From Phycisphaerales bacterium (GTDB taxonomy: Bacteria > Planctomycetota > Phycisphaerae > Phycisphaerales > SM1A02): a stretch of 64,000 nt of DNA. Made by a program: the position numbers and the translations under genes. Positions 36,121 through 46,351 of the stretch are shown piece by piece; position 1 is the first letter of the stretch; each line of letters begins with the position of its first letter. The stretch is taken from positions 186,001-250,000 of the forward strand of contig JAQWNP010000006.1 in the NCBI GenBank assembly GCA_029268515.1, read 5' to 3'. The notes under the pieces were generated by a model. It ran no database searches, was not told where the DNA came from, and saw only the letters and a program-made list of their open reading frames with translations.

Positions 36121-36752
36121 TGTCGCCTCGTTCTGATTGTCGTTATGTTTCTCGCGGTGGTCTAAAATTAGCCCATGCGATTGAACACTTTCAGTTTGAT
36201 GTGACGGGACTTCGATGTGCTGATTTGGGCTGTTCAGTTGGCGGTTTTTCTGACTGCCTTCTCCAAAACGGTGCTGCTCAAGTGCATGCTGTAGATACTG
36301 CCTACGGCATACTGGATTACACCATTCGTCGCCGTGAAGAAGTCATGGTCTACGAAAGAACAAATGCCCTACATATCGAACCACCGGCACAGGTTGATCT
36401 GGTGGTTATTGATCTTGGCTGGACGAACCAGCGTCGCGCCATCCCAGCGGCATTAGATTGGCTTGGCCCCAACGGACACATCATTACGCTCGTCAAACCT
36501 CATTATGAACTTGATGCGTCACAGAAAGAACAGTCCCTCACTGATGGCTGTCTTGACGCGACCATGGCTGAGCAGGTGTTTAATGATGTTCTCGCCCAGT
36601 TTGAGGAGCTCAATACATCTGTTCTGAGCTGGACAGAATCGCCAATTCGAGGTCTCAAAAGCGAGCAACGGCGGCCTGGTCACGGCAACCGGGAGTACCT
36701 CGTCCTACTCAGTCCTAAGAACACGGATTCAGACCCATCCCAAGAAGCCTGA
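36120..36752 (+). CDS. TlyA/FtsJ-like rRNA methyltransferase lacking an S4 domain
   Basis: A 210-residue methyltransferase with RYVSRGGLKLAHAIEHF, LRCADLGCSVGGFSDCLLQNGA (SAM motif I) and HAVDTAYGILDYTIRRREEVMVYERTNAL. This is the TlyA/RrmJ pattern; TlyA 2'-O-methylates 16S and 23S rRNA. TlyA proteins normally carry an N-terminal S4 RNA-binding domain of about 60 residues, and this one starts directly at the VSRGG motif. The K-D-K-E tetrad is plausible (VSRGGLKLA, VVIDLGW, TLVKPHYEL). The ATG at 36120 overlaps the lpxI stop (TGATG); a GTG at 36117 is also possible. Confidence 0.85.
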   Translation: MSPRSDCRYVSRGGLKLAHAIEHFQFDVTGLRCADLGCSVGGFSDCLLQNGAAQVHAVDTAYGILDYTIRRREEVMVYERTNALHIEPPAQVDLVVIDLGWTNQRRAIPAALDWLGPNGHIITLVKPHYELDASQKEQSLTDGCLDATMAEQVFNDVLAQFEELNTSVLSWTESPIRGLKSEQRRPGHGNREYLVLLSPKNTDSDPSQEA

Positions 36753-36874
36753 GTCTGGTTTTTAGGGCAGTGAATCGCCCCAACACAAGCCCCTTATCGG
36801 CTAAAATAATCGGTCGCCTCTGGATGGCTTATTTGACCTCGCCGATCGATCTGCGCAGGACCCCGTGACTACTT

Positions 36875-39514
36875 ATGGCTAAGACACCAAAACCAGACAA
36901 CTCGAACGATCAGCAACCATCAAATAACGGTGGTCGTATGATTGACCAGCGTATCGATCGAGAGCTTCACGAAAGCTATCTCACCTACGCAATGAGCACG
37001 ATCATGGACCGGGCACTTCCAGATGTCCGTGACGGTCTCAAGCCATCACAGCGACGCATTTTGATCGCCATGGCTGATCTCAACTTATCACCTGGGCGCA
37101 AACACAGAAAGTGTGCCAAGATTGCTGGTGATACTTCTGGAAACTATCACCCACACGGCGAAGGCGTCATCTATCCAACACTGGTCAACATGGCTCAGGA
37201 CTGGAAGATGCGTTACCCACTCATCGATAAACAAGGCAACTTTGGATCGATTGATGGTGATCCGCCTGCAGCAATGCGGTATACAGAGGCTCGACTTCGA
37301 TCAACTGCTGTTGAGTTACTAGACGATTTAAAATTCGATACCGTCGACTTCAAAGCAAACTATGACGAGACCAGAGAAGAGCCAACAGTATTACCTGGCC
37401 GCTTCCCCAACCTTCTCGTCAATGGATCAAGTGGAATTGCTGTTGGTATGGCTTGCTCAATGCCACCGCACAATCTCAACGAGATCTGCGATGGCATTGT
37501 CGCACTGATTGATAACCCAGATCTAGAACTTGCCGACTTGATCAGTATCATTCCCGGCCCAGACTTCCCAACTGGCGGTGTCATCGTTGGACGTCGAGGC
37601 ATTCGCGAATCTTACGCAGATGGTCGCGGGCGACTGATACTCCGTGGACGAGTGCACTATGAGCAAAATGGCTCACGAGAGAGCATCATCATCGATGAGA
37701 TTCCATACCAGGTCGTCCAAGGCAATCTCATTGAGAAGATGGTGGACGCCGCGAAATCTGGGCGAATTCCAGATATCGCAGACATCAAAAACTTCTCCGG
37801 TAAGAAACACAGAACACGGATTGTCGTTTACCTCAAGAGAGGTGCTGATCCAGATGTTGTGCTCAAGCAGATCTATCAATACACACCACTGCAAAGCACT
37901 ATTTCAGTTATCAACATTGCATTGTCAAACCATCGGCCGTGCACTCTTAACCTGAAACAACTTCTTCGTAGCTTCCTCGACCACCGTCGTGTTGTTCTTC
38001 GTCGTAAGACGGCGTTCCAGCTTCGGGAAGCCAAAAAGCAGGCGCACCGCCTTGAAGGCTTGATTTATGCCGTCTGTGATATCGATGAAGTCATCGCGTT
38101 AATACGGAGCAGTAAGACTCGTGATGAAGCAATTCAAAAGCTCATGGAACGGGCATTCCGAATTCCAACCAAGCACGCTTATGCCAATCTGATTGATGAG
38201 CGATTGATTGAACGGTCACAAACAGAAGATGGCGTTCATCTCACACGTGTACAGGCAGAGGCCATTGGTGCTTTCCGTCTCATTCAACTTGTTGGCCTTG
38301 AGATTGAGAAGCTGACCGCTGAATACCGATCGCTGCTGGATGAAATTGAGCGACTCGAAGAACTCCTTGCTGACGAACAACTGATTCTTAACATCATCCG
38401 ACAAGATTGTGAAGAGCTCAAAGCGAAGTTCGGTGACGAACGGAAGACTGGCTTTGAGGAAGCAGAAGCAGAAGAATTTGAGATCGGCGATCTCATTCCA
38501 GAGCACACTGTTGTTGTAACAATCTCTCATCAGGGTTATGTCAAACGACTGCCAATGGACACCTACCGCGAACAACATCGTGGTGGCCGAGGTATCAAAG
38601 GCTCGGATTCTCGTGATGGTGACTTCATTGAACACTTGTTCACTTCATCGTCGCATGATGATCTGGCCTGCTTCACGAATACCGGGCGACTGTTCAAAAT
38701 TAAGGTCTTCCAGATTCCTGAAATGTCACGCACCTCCAAGGGGCGACCTATTGTTAATCTCCTGAAACTTAAGCCTGACGAGAAGGTCGTTGCTTTCTTG
38801 CCAATTGAGGCGGCTTCTCTAAAGGACACAACAGATTTCCTTCTCTTTGCAACAGCTCAGGGCCGCGTTAAACGGACCGCACTCAAGGCCTATCGCAATG
38901 TCCACCGTGCCGGCATTATCGCCATCAAGCTCAATGCTGGTGATCGACTCATTGGTGTCGAACAAACCTCTGGGAGCGATGACGTGTTACTCGCAACACG
39001 AACAGGCATGTCCATTCGTTTCACTGAGACCGATGCGCGAGAGATGGGACGAGATGCTGCTGGTGTCAAAGGCATTTCCCTAAGCCCTGAAGATGAAGTT
39101 GTGGGACTCATTCGCGTTGAACCAGATGCAGATCTTTTGACCGTAACTATTAATGGATACGGAAAACGCACTGATCTCGAAGAATACCTTGTGCAATCCG
39201 AGGATGGCACCTCTCACGCCCAAAATCGTGGCGGCAAAGGTCGTCGCGACATTCAAAATACCTCACGTAATGGAAACGTTGTTGCTGTTCGATGTGTGCG
39301 ATCAAGCGATGGCCTGATGTTTGTGAGTGAAGGTGGAATGATTGTTCGGATCGGCGCATCAACTATTCGCCAGATCGGGCGTAATACACAGGGTGTACGC
39401 GTCGTCAATCTGAAACCAGAAGACCGACTTATCGCTGCAGCCCGCCTCGCTGAGGATGAAGATGCGGCGTCGAGCGAAAACATGCTTGAAGGATCAGGTA
39501 CAGAATCCACTTAA
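36875..39514 (+). CDS. gyrA: DNA gyrase subunit A
   Basis: An 879-residue type IIA topoisomerase subunit. The breakage-reunion domain begins [35 protein letters not shown] and holds the catalytic Tyr136 in [29 protein letters not shown] is present. The C-terminal beta-pinwheel contains a GyrA-box-like HRGGRGIKG, which marks it as gyrase rather than topoisomerase IV, and repeated blades ([32 protein letters not shown]). No gyrB is nearby. The start ATG lies at the end of a leader of about 120 bp containing possible promoter elements (TAAAAT). Confidence 0.96.
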   Translation: MAKTPKPDNSNDQQPSNNGGRMIDQRIDRELHESYLTYAMSTIMDRALPDVRDGLKPSQRRILIAMADLNLSPGRKHRKCAKIAGDTSGNYHPHGEGVIYPTLVNMAQDWKMRYPLIDKQGNFGSIDGDPPAAMRYTEARLRSTAVELLDDLKFDTVDFKANYDETREEPTVLPGRFPNLLVNGSSGIAVGMACSMPPHNLNEICDGIVALIDNPDLELADLISIIPGPDFPTGGVIVGRRGIRESYADGRGRLILRGRVHYEQNGSRESIIIDEIPYQVVQGNLIEKMVDAAKSGRIPDIADIKNFSGKKHRTRIVVYLKRGADPDVVLKQIYQYTPLQSTISVINIALSNHRPCTLNLKQLLRSFLDHRRVVLRRKTAFQLREAKKQAHRLEGLIYAVCDIDEVIALIRSSKTRDEAIQKLMERAFRIPTKHAYANLIDERLIERSQTEDGVHLTRVQAEAIGAFRLIQLVGLEIEKLTAEYRSLLDEIERLEELLADEQLILNIIRQDCEELKAKFGDERKTGFEEAEAEEFEIGDLIPEHTVVVTISHQGYVKRLPMDTYREQHRGGRGIKGSDSRDGDFIEHLFTSSSHDDLACFTNTGRLFKIKVFQIPEMSRTSKGRPIVNLLKLKPDEKVVAFLPIEAASLKDTTDFLLFATAQGRVKRTALKAYRNVHRAGIIAIKLNAGDRLIGVEQTSGSDDVLLATRTGMSIRFTETDAREMGRDAAGVKGISLSPEDEVVGLIRVEPDADLLTVTINGYGKRTDLEEYLVQSEDGTSHAQNRGGKGRRDIQNTSRNGNVVAVRCVRSSDGLMFVSEGGMIVRIGASTIRQIGRNTQGVRVVNLKPEDRLIAAARLAEDEDAASSENMLEGSGTEST

Positions 39515-39599
39515 GAACGATTTCTATTCAGATACAACTGCCATTTAGCATCAACTTGATTGCATTCACGTTCTCAAGTTGAAACAAGGGAACTCTCAA

Positions 39600-39941
39600 A
39601 TGCCCATCAACGACTGGTCCGACAGCATTGCAATCGCCGAGCTTTCGGACGAGCCCAACTTTTCCGAAGACATGGATTCACTGATGCGGCGCATTCAAGA
39701 CAAAGGTGATGAGTCACCTGATGTCATCTTGAATATGGTTGGTGTGACCCATCTGAACTCTTCGAATCTAGCATCGATTTTAAAGCTGCGAAAAATGCTC
39801 ATGGCCGCAAATCGTCGCCTTCGGATTTGCTCCATTAATGACCATGTTTGGTCCATCATGTTAATCACAGGTCTTGATCAGCTCTTTGAATTCACAGAAG
39901 ACATAAGCACTTCACTTGCATCGCTGCAACTCGATCTTTAA
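39600..39941 (+). CDS. STAS-domain protein, anti-sigma antagonist type
   Basis: A 113-residue single-domain STAS protein: SIAIAELSDEPNFSED, VILNMVGVTHLNSSNLASILKLRKML, RRLRICSINDHVWSIMLITGLDQLFEFTED. The Ser pair in HLNSSNLAS occupies the place of the Ser/Thr phosphorylated in SpoIIAA/RsbV, so this one could be a switch partner and a substrate for a SpoIIE phosphatase (two are at 18-22 kb). GGGA lies 8 nt before the ATG at 39600; the TTG further upstream is less likely. No anti-sigma kinase gene is seen in the window. Confidence 0.82.
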   Translation: MPINDWSDSIAIAELSDEPNFSEDMDSLMRRIQDKGDESPDVILNMVGVTHLNSSNLASILKLRKMLMAANRRLRICSINDHVWSIMLITGLDQLFEFTEDISTSLASLQLDL

Positions 39942-39974
39942 CAGATTGGCCGGGTTGCTCATTCGGGAGATCCC

Positions 39975-40409
39975 ATGCGAACGATCAGAAGATCGGACTA
40001 TGACACTCGCATCGAGATCATGCCATTGATCGATGTCATTTTTCTCCTACTTACCTTCTTCATCTACGCATTTGTCCTCATGGTGCGTGTCGATCTTCTA
40101 CCCGTACCACTGGAAACGTATCTCTCTGGCGATCCTGCTGATCCGGTTCCTGCAGCAACCATCACGCTCGGACTTGATGGGGCATTGAGTTTCAACGATC
40201 AAAAAGTTGAGGCTGATCAGATTATTGATCGCATCAACAGTGCCAAACAAGAAGAACCAAACACACGTTTTTATCTTGTGATGGCTGCAGGTGAAGGTGA
40301 TGTAGATCGGGGTCCAGTTCTCACTGGACTCTGGGATCGCTTACGTGAGGCCGGTGTCGAGATTAACCTCGTAGGCACACCTGTCGTTCCACAGAAAAAT
40401 AGCCAATGA
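39975..40409 (+). CDS. ExbD/TolR-family proton-channel protein
   Basis: A 144-residue inner-membrane protein with one helix (PLIDVIFLLLTFFIYAFVLM, residues 17-38) bearing the essential Asp20, then a periplasmic domain (TITLGLDGALSFNDQKVEADQIIDRI). ExbB/TolQ, the usual partner, is not adjacent and must be encoded elsewhere. The 4-bp ATGA overlap with the downstream TonB-type gene argues for an ExbBD-TonB role rather than TolR. Confidence 0.9.
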   Translation: MRTIRRSDYDTRIEIMPLIDVIFLLLTFFIYAFVLMVRVDLLPVPLETYLSGDPADPVPAATITLGLDGALSFNDQKVEADQIIDRINSAKQEEPNTRFYLVMAAGEGDVDRGPVLTGLWDRLREAGVEINLVGTPVVPQKNSQ

Positions 40410-41479
40410 TGGACCAACCCCCGCAACTTGTACCACCCAAATCGGGTCGACTCTTTGGCGGCTTTGGCGCAGCCCTGATCTTCTCAATCGCTTTTCATTT
40501 TTTTATACTCATTCCAGTTGTACTTTTAATCCTGTCACCGCAAACATCCGCGCGTGAAGTCGCTGATGACTTAACCGAAGTTCCTGATCAGCGAGAGCCA
40601 CCTCCACCACTTGGTGGTGAAGAAGGCTCGCCATCATCGCTTGTTTGGATTGGATACGACACTTATCAAGAACACCTTGCTGAGTTAGCGGAGGTTGAGC
40701 AAGCAGCATTTACGCCTTCCCCCATGGGCGCGCCCAATGCAACACCAAATACTGTCAATCCTTCAACGCCAGGTGAAGAAAACACGGGCGAAGATCAACA
40801 AACCACCCCTGCTATTCAAGAGCCAGTGACAGCGACTGCGCAAGGTAATCCTGACAAACAAGACAATCCAGAGAAGGCACAACAATCAGAAGGGCTTATT
40901 AAGGCGCCAATCAGTGAGCAAGGCGCCCAGAAAATACCAATGACCCCAATACTCGGGCCAGGGCCATTGATCTTAATGTCGTTGCCAGAGGCGACAAACG
41001 CTGATGCTTCCGAAACTCAAGAACCCACACCAAATCAAGAACCACAGAAACCAGAAACGGCCGCACCAGGTCAAGCTGAAACACCAACATCCAAGGAGGC
41101 TGAACCAGGAACGCCTGCTGATCGAGAATCAGATGCAACATCAACTATTAAGGTGCCTATCAATAAATGGAAACTCGGCCGACCACTCCAAGCTGAGGGG
41201 TATGAAATTCTCACTTCTAAACCTCAATTAACGCCTTTGCAACAAGTCAGTGGCACACTTGGAATGCGAAAATTCCCCGTGGTAGAGATTGTCTTCCTCA
41301 ATACTGGTCGGCCCGATGATGTCAGAGTGATTCAGAGTTCTGGTAATAGCCGAGCCGATGAAATTCTTCGGCAAAGTGTTTTTAAATGGCGAGCACAGGG
41401 CAAAGCGATCGAAGAGCGTGCGAAGGATGATCCATTAATTGTTCGGATTCAGATTACTTTTACGCGTCGGCGCCGCTAA
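40406..41479 (+). CDS. TonB-family energy transducer
   Basis: A 357-residue protein with an N-terminal membrane anchor (residues about 20-44, GAALIFSIAFHFFILIPVVLL), a long Pro/Glu/Thr-rich periplasmic spacer (PPPLGGEEGSPSS, QEPTPNQEPQKPE) of roughly 200 residues, and a C-terminal TonB-like domain (KFPVVEIVFLNTGRPDDVRVIQSSGNSRADEILRQSVFKWRAQG). The tail ends in basic ITFTRRRR. It likely delivers energy to outer-membrane receptors with the neighbouring ExbD. The stop overlaps that of surE on the other strand. Confidence 0.85.
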   Translation: MMDQPPQLVPPKSGRLFGGFGAALIFSIAFHFFILIPVVLLILSPQTSAREVADDLTEVPDQREPPPPLGGEEGSPSSLVWIGYDTYQEHLAELAEVEQAAFTPSPMGAPNATPNTVNPSTPGEENTGEDQQTTPAIQEPVTATAQGNPDKQDNPEKAQQSEGLIKAPISEQGAQKIPMTPILGPGPLILMSLPEATNADASETQEPTPNQEPQKPETAAPGQAETPTSKEAEPGTPADRESDATSTIKVPINKWKLGRPLQAEGYEILTSKPQLTPLQQVSGTLGMRKFPVVEIVFLNTGRPDDVRVIQSSGNSRADEILRQSVFKWRAQGKAIEERAKDDPLIVRIQITFTRRRR

Positions 41480-42279
41480 CTTGTTGATGGCTGTGCCTGC
41501 AGTCTTTCTCGCCAGGTTTCCATTCGCTGGTGATCAGTCATGCTATAGGTCAATGGCGTCACAGTAATACAGCCTTCAAAAATTGCTTCTACATCGGATC
41601 CTGTTGCGGTGTGTGCGAAATCCATGCCGCTACCAGTCGCCCAGTAGTAGTGTTCGCCCATCGGTGTTTCCCGCCGCTCATAATGATCGACGCCCGCGGC
41701 AGTGTTCATCGCTACCACCTTGATTTCGGGCATTGGCATATTTTTGGTTTCAGTACGGGGAATATTGATGTTGATGACACTATGAGGATCGATGCCATGC
41801 TCGAGCACACGATCGATAGCGGTCCTCGCAAAAGATGCTGCACGTTCATAACACGTCTTTTTAGGATCACCAATGTGCAGACTCACAGCGATTGCAGGGA
41901 CTCCTAAGAACGCCGACTCTACTGCAGCCGCAACTGTGCCTGAGTAGATAATGTTAATCCCGACGTTTGCACCAGTATTCATCCCACTAATAGTCAAATC
42001 TGGGCGTGTGTCTTGACCAAACTGCTCCGGCCACAACGCTTGGAACGCAACCTTGACACAATCGGCAGGGCGCCCTTCGACAGCGATCCCAGTCATTTCC
42101 TCATTGACCCTCACCTCTCGTGTGAGAAGAGGTGAATCATAAGTAACACCGTGGCTGGTGGCGGACTGAACAGTCGCTGGAGCCACTGGTACAAGTTCAC
42201 CAATACCATTCAGCGCAGAAAAAAGTGAATAAATTCCTGGCGCTGAAATACCATCATCGTTCGTTAGGAGAATGCGCAT
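41476..42279 (-). CDS. surE: 5'/3'-nucleotidase SurE
   Basis: A nucleoside monophosphate phosphatase of 267 residues. It starts MRILLTNDDGISAPGIYSLFSAL with the metal-binding DD, then VAPATVQSATSHGVT, SGMNTGANVGINIIYSGTVAAAVES and INIPRTETKNMPMPEIKVV. AGGA lies 6 nt before the ATG at 42279. It is convergent with the TonB-type gene by 4 bp and follows a glycosyltransferase gene by 41 bp on the minus strand. Confidence 0.95.
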   Translation of the reverse strand: MRILLTNDDGISAPGIYSLFSALNGIGELVPVAPATVQSATSHGVTYDSPLLTREVRVNEEMTGIAVEGRPADCVKVAFQALWPEQFGQDTRPDLTISGMNTGANVGINIIYSGTVAAAVESAFLGVPAIAVSLHIGDPKKTCYERAASFARTAIDRVLEHGIDPHSVININIPRTETKNMPMPEIKVVAMNTAAGVDHYERRETPMGEHYYWATGSGMDFAHTATGSDVEAIFEGCITVTPLTYSMTDHQRMETWRERLQAQPSTS

Positions 42280-42319
42280 AGCAGATCCTAGCACGCCTAA
42301 AGGTCACACGGGGAACTTT

Positions 42320-43531
42320 CTATCGAGGATCTAAGATGTACTCGCGACCAGCCCACCGAATAGGTTGCCGTGCTAACAAATCTCTGGCGCCTTGCCGCAG
42401 TATGCGCGTCACAATCCATGCACCATACGGATACAGCCAGATATATCGCCGCGAGACGCAACCAGCTCGATAGATCATCATCATTGCAGTCAACTGTATG
42501 ACGGTGCAGGCCAGGATCATCGCCAAGCCAATAATCCCTGCCGTCTGATCGCCTAACAAGAGTGCCGTAATTCCCAATACCAGCAATACCAAGCAGATTG
42601 CTGGCAGCACCAAGCCAAGAGCAGCAACACGCACAGCCTGTTTGCGAAGTCTTGAAGGGCGACGATGGCAAGCCTCAATAAATATACGCTTCCACCCTTC
42701 TCGAAAGTTTTCTAGTGATGAGTACATCGAGCAGATCAACATCCCATCTGCAAGTAACAATAAACCTCGCCCACCTCTCACATAAACCCGCTCAGCAAAA
42801 GCAAGATCTTCCAATAGTGCGTCTTTAACACTGACATGCCCTTGAATGCTCTCGTAGAATTTTCGATCAAAGAGCAAAAACTGGCCGTTTGCAAAAACGC
42901 GACCATTCCTCTGGTCATTAACACGATCGAGGGGAAAAAGTTTCAGGAGCGTCATGGAAGCGACTGGTTGTGCGCTTCTCTCAAAATCATGATGTGTCGT
43001 CAGCGTGCTTAGAAGGCTCAAAAGTGACGCATCTCGTTCCTTTGCCATTAAGACTGAAGCTCGAATGAGATGTGGGTCAAAGTTTGTATCTGCGTCCGTA
43101 AACAGAATCCACTCACCAGTTGCATGCTGAGATCCTTGGTGGGCTGCATGGCATTTACCGGCCCAATCAGATGGACAAGATTGAATCTCGACTAATTTGA
43201 TCCGATCGTCTTCAGCGGCATGCTTTTTGAGTATTTCTGCCGTCCTATCCGTACAACGATCCAGCGCAAAAATGATCTCAAGATCTTCATACTTCTGACT
43301 GCGAATTGACAGAGCGCACGCATCGACGACTCGTTCTTCGTTATGTGCTGGTATGACCACACTCACTTTGGGTAAACCTTCTGGCGGTATCGGTAAATCT
43401 AACCCACGCCGGACCGAAGGACGATCACCGAGCGCGCGGAGCATCCGAAATAGGACAAACGCCCAATATGAGCTTGCAACTGCAACACAAGCGAACGAAA
43501 TCCACAGCAAAATAAGCAGCGTGCTCATCAA
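42320..43531 (-). CDS. Membrane-bound family 2 glycosyltransferase
   Basis: A 403-residue GT-A enzyme with an N-terminal helix (LLILLWISFACVAVASSYWA), then KVSVVIPAHNEERVVDACALSIRSQKYEDLEIIFALDRCTD, WAGKCHAAHQGSQHATGEWILFTDADTNF with the DxD metal motif, LEDLAFAERVYVRGGRG, and two or three C-terminal helices. The WxGK...FTDAD arrangement resembles GT2 enzymes that glycosylate lipids or isoprenoids, including the hopanoid-associated HpnB and carotenoid CrtQ types. Given shc and hpnH in the window, HpnB is an attractive guess, but the donor and acceptor are unknown. Confidence 0.82.
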   Translation of the reverse strand: MMSTLLILLWISFACVAVASSYWAFVLFRMLRALGDRPSVRRGLDLPIPPEGLPKVSVVIPAHNEERVVDACALSIRSQKYEDLEIIFALDRCTDRTAEILKKHAAEDDRIKLVEIQSCPSDWAGKCHAAHQGSQHATGEWILFTDADTNFDPHLIRASVLMAKERDASLLSLLSTLTTHHDFERSAQPVASMTLLKLFPLDRVNDQRNGRVFANGQFLLFDRKFYESIQGHVSVKDALLEDLAFAERVYVRGGRGLLLLADGMLICSMYSSLENFREGWKRIFIEACHRRPSRLRKQAVRVAALGLVLPAICLVLLVLGITALLLGDQTAGIIGLAMILACTVIQLTAMMMIYRAGCVSRRYIWLYPYGAWIVTRILRQGARDLLARQPIRWAGREYILDPR

Positions 43532-43615
43532 TACTCCTTGATCAGTAATCAGAAGTGTACCTCCCCAGAACCAAGAACACCCGCAGGGCGCCTCATAAGT
43601 CGAGTGATTGATAAT

Positions 43616-44356
43616 ATGCCGTCCATGAAATCCTCTGATTTTCCATCTATCCGGATTGCTGGTTTAAACGGCCAATTAAGCTGTACAACGTCGGAGCTTC
43701 CAATCCTTGACCGCAAAGCATCAAATCATGCCGATCAGATTGCGATTCAGCACTTTGGCATTCATGGTTCGGTGCTTATGGAAAATGCAGCACGCCATGT
43801 TGCCCAAGTGGCATTTGGCTTCGTTGTGCAGCAATCAGACCCATATGTTGTCGTTTTCTGCGGAAGCGGAAATAACGGCGGGGATGGATACGCCGCAGCA
43901 CGCCATCTACACGAAGAAGGCGTGCGAGTTGATGTATTCCAAACGTCCCTCCCGCGTTCTGGTTCAGATGCAGCCCGCAATCACCATACGTGCCAAGCGA
44001 TGGGCATACCAGTGCGGCCGATCACTGAATATGACAGCGCTACGAGTTGTGATCTGATCATCGATGCCCTCTTTGGCACGGGGCTGGACCGGGAAGTGAC
44101 GGGCAATGTTCGCACAATCATTGATGCCATCAACAATTCAAAGTGCCCTGTCATTTCAGTGGATATTCCCTCAGGCATGGAATGTGATACTGGGCAGATA
44201 CTTGGTGCTTGCGTCAAAGCCTCAAGTACCGTGACATTTGTCGCACTTAAGCCAGCCTTGATGGCACCCCAGGTCAGAGATCTGGTGGGCGAAATTATTA
44301 TTGCTGACATAGGGGTCTCACGCAGCCTGATTGGCATCATTAACAGCCAAGGCTGA
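43616..44356 (+). CDS. nnrE: NAD(P)H-hydrate epimerase (YjeF N-terminal domain)
   Basis: Repairs the hydrated R form of NAD(P)HX. The YjeF_N motifs are ENAARHVAQVAFG, VVFCGSGNNGGDGYAAARHLHEEGVRVDVF, DLIIDALFGTGLDREVTG and VISVDIPSGMECDTG. The C-terminal ADP/ATP-dependent dehydratase domain of the two-domain form is absent, so that step must be done by another gene. The ATG at 43616 is chosen; a TTG at 43538 would add 26 residues of unlikely sequence. It is divergent from the glycosyltransferase. Confidence 0.85.
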   Translation: MPSMKSSDFPSIRIAGLNGQLSCTTSELPILDRKASNHADQIAIQHFGIHGSVLMENAARHVAQVAFGFVVQQSDPYVVVFCGSGNNGGDGYAAARHLHEEGVRVDVFQTSLPRSGSDAARNHHTCQAMGIPVRPITEYDSATSCDLIIDALFGTGLDREVTGNVRTIIDAINNSKCPVISVDIPSGMECDTGQILGACVKASSTVTFVALKPALMAPQVRDLVGEIIIADIGVSRSLIGIINSQG

Positions 44357-44458
44357 TCGACAGTTGTTCCCCTCTATAAGGCTGGTTACTCTCTGCGATG
44401 AACGCTCTTACTCTCACTCACCGAAAATTGACCTACTCCGGTTCGATTGATCGCGCCC

Positions 44459-46351
44459 ATGTACCAGGCCCTACTCACTAATCGCTACCTGACTTCTCGA
44501 GTCATTCCATTACTCGCGGTAGCCGCAGTTGCATTATGTGTGGCCTTAGTGATTGTTGTTGTATCGGTCATGACTGGATTCCTCGATATGGTCCGAGATT
44601 CTGGTCGCAAGCTCATGGGTGATGTCGTCATCAGTCACTCCATCCATGGAATTCCATATTACGAAGAGCTCATTGAGCAGCTTGTTCAGACCGATGATGT
44701 GGCTGCTGCGACCCCAGTCGTCGATAGCTGGGGTCTCATCAAGATGCCATATCCAAATGGTGACAGCAAAACAACGCGGACTGTACAAATCTGGGGTGTT
44801 GATCCTGATACTTTCGAGCAGGTCACTGATTTCTCAAAGTCAATTCAATGGAAGACAGTCGAGCCTGGAAGCCAAGCCTGGTACTACCTCCTTGAAGATC
44901 TTTTTGCTCAGCAATGGGAGTCGATTATTGCTTCACTTGATCTTGAGCAACGCGTGGCGCTGCTCTGCATATTGAAAGAAGATCCTCAGCTTCGTAATGC
45001 ATCACCAGAAGAGATACACGCCATTGCTAGCAATCTCTCTCTGGATAACTGGCGGGTCATACTTCGAAGTGCTTCAAGGACACCCACGCTTGCCCAAGAG
45101 TGTCTTGGCTCTGAGTTATGGGAGTCAATACTTGCTCGCGATCCACGCCTTGTCAGTGCAGATGCCGTTGTCACAGATGGCCTCAGCCTGTCACGAGATG
45201 GTGGGGCCACCCCCGGCATTGTGATGGGTCTTCATGTATCAGAAGCCAATAACAGAACCGCTGATGGTACAACCCTACCCGCTGAAGATTGGTATTGGTG
45301 GATGCCTCGATTCGAAGTCACACTGACAACCATGCCCATTGACCAGTCCGGCGGCATTGTCACTGAACCGTCCAGCCGTATTCTTGCCGTTGCCAACGAG
45401 TTCCAGTCTGGTGTCTATCTCATTGACGACACACGCGTGCTCATACCGCTGGACATCGCCCAAGATCTACTCAATCTCAATCAAGCAACTATTGTTGATG
45501 AGTTCGATCCCGACATTGAAGTTGGTATTGATCCAGCGAAGACGACAATGATCTTGATTCGTGCCACTGATGGCGTAACACCAGAATCACTTAAGCAAAG
45601 AGCAAGTCTTATTTATGCGTCATTTTATAATGACATCGTTGCCAGGCCAAACACACTGGTGCCACCACCATCGCCAAATTCCCCAAGTTTGAACATCATG
45701 ACTTGGGAAGAACAACAGGCAGGCTTCATTGGTCCTGTTGAAAATGAAAGACGGCTCATCCAGACACTATTCTCGATTGTCTATGTCGTATGCGCAGCGC
45801 TCGTATTGGCAATCTTCTGGGCAATTGTCTACGAAAAGACACGCGATATTGGAATCCTGCGAAGTGTTGGAGCCTCAAGAACTGGCATCATCTGGATCTT
45901 CCTTCGATACGGATTGGTTGTCGGCTCTGTTGGAGCTGTGGTTGGACTGGGGTTGGGATGGTTGATTGTCGCGAATATCAACAAGATACATGGCAGCCTA
46001 GAAGAACCACCGTTGATTCTTGCCTGGATATTTTTCGCATTAGCGGCCTGTAGTGTTGGATTCACAATCTACCTATCTTGGCGCGGCTCACTTCTTCCAC
46101 TTGTGTTGGGCTTGATCATCACCATACTCCTCACAATTCTGGCCATTGGCGTACTCATCCTCGACAGCATGGGAGGCGTTGCTATCTGGGACCCCTCGAT
46201 CTATTACTTCAGTGAAATTCCCAGCAAGCTGGATTGGTGGTCAGCTATTGGCACCATGATCGGCGCCGTGATATTCAGTTTGATAGGCGCCATTATTCCA
46301 GCAGCAAAAGCGGCTGATACAGACCCAGTCAAGGCATTGCGTTATGAGTAG
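44459..46351 (+). CDS. ABC transporter permease, FtsX/LolC-type, with large insertion
   Basis: A 630-residue permease. Helix 1 (VIPLLAVAAVALCVALVIVVVSVMTGF, about residues 14-40) is followed by an unusually long periplasmic domain, then helices near residues 434-458, 475-507, 517-570 and 592-620. The C-terminus (GAIIPAAKAADTDPVKALRYE) is the FtsX/MacB/LolC signature. LolC/E proteins have about 400 residues; the excess includes a helix-rich stretch at roughly residues 130-230 (EQRVALLCILKEDP) and an additional helix near the C-terminus. The next gene overlaps by 8 bp and codes for its ATPase. Lipoprotein release or envelope export is the likely job. Confidence 0.87.
   Translation: MYQALLTNRYLTSRVIPLLAVAAVALCVALVIVVVSVMTGFLDMVRDSGRKLMGDVVISHSIHGIPYYEELIEQLVQTDDVAAATPVVDSWGLIKMPYPNGDSKTTRTVQIWGVDPDTFEQVTDFSKSIQWKTVEPGSQAWYYLLEDLFAQQWESIIASLDLEQRVALLCILKEDPQLRNASPEEIHAIASNLSLDNWRVILRSASRTPTLAQECLGSELWESILARDPRLVSADAVVTDGLSLSRDGGATPGIVMGLHVSEANNRTADGTTLPAEDWYWWMPRFEVTLTTMPIDQSGGIVTEPSSRILAVANEFQSGVYLIDDTRVLIPLDIAQDLLNLNQATIVDEFDPDIEVGIDPAKTTMILIRATDGVTPESLKQRASLIYASFYNDIVARPNTLVPPPSPNSPSLNIMTWEEQQAGFIGPVENERRLIQTLFSIVYVVCAALVLAIFWAIVYEKTRDIGILRSVGASRTGIIWIFLRYGLVVGSVGAVVGLGLGWLIVANINKIHGSLEEPPLILAWIFFALAACSVGFTIYLSWRGSLLPLVLGLIITILLTILAIGVLILDSMGGVAIWDPSIYYFSEIPSKLDWWSAIGTMIGAVIFSLIGAIIPAAKAADTDPVKALRYE

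Noticed and set aside
43538-44356. Two-domain NAD(P)HX repair enzyme (epimerase plus dehydratase)
   Set aside because: Only the YjeF N-terminal domain is present; the frame ends before a dehydratase domain could fit.
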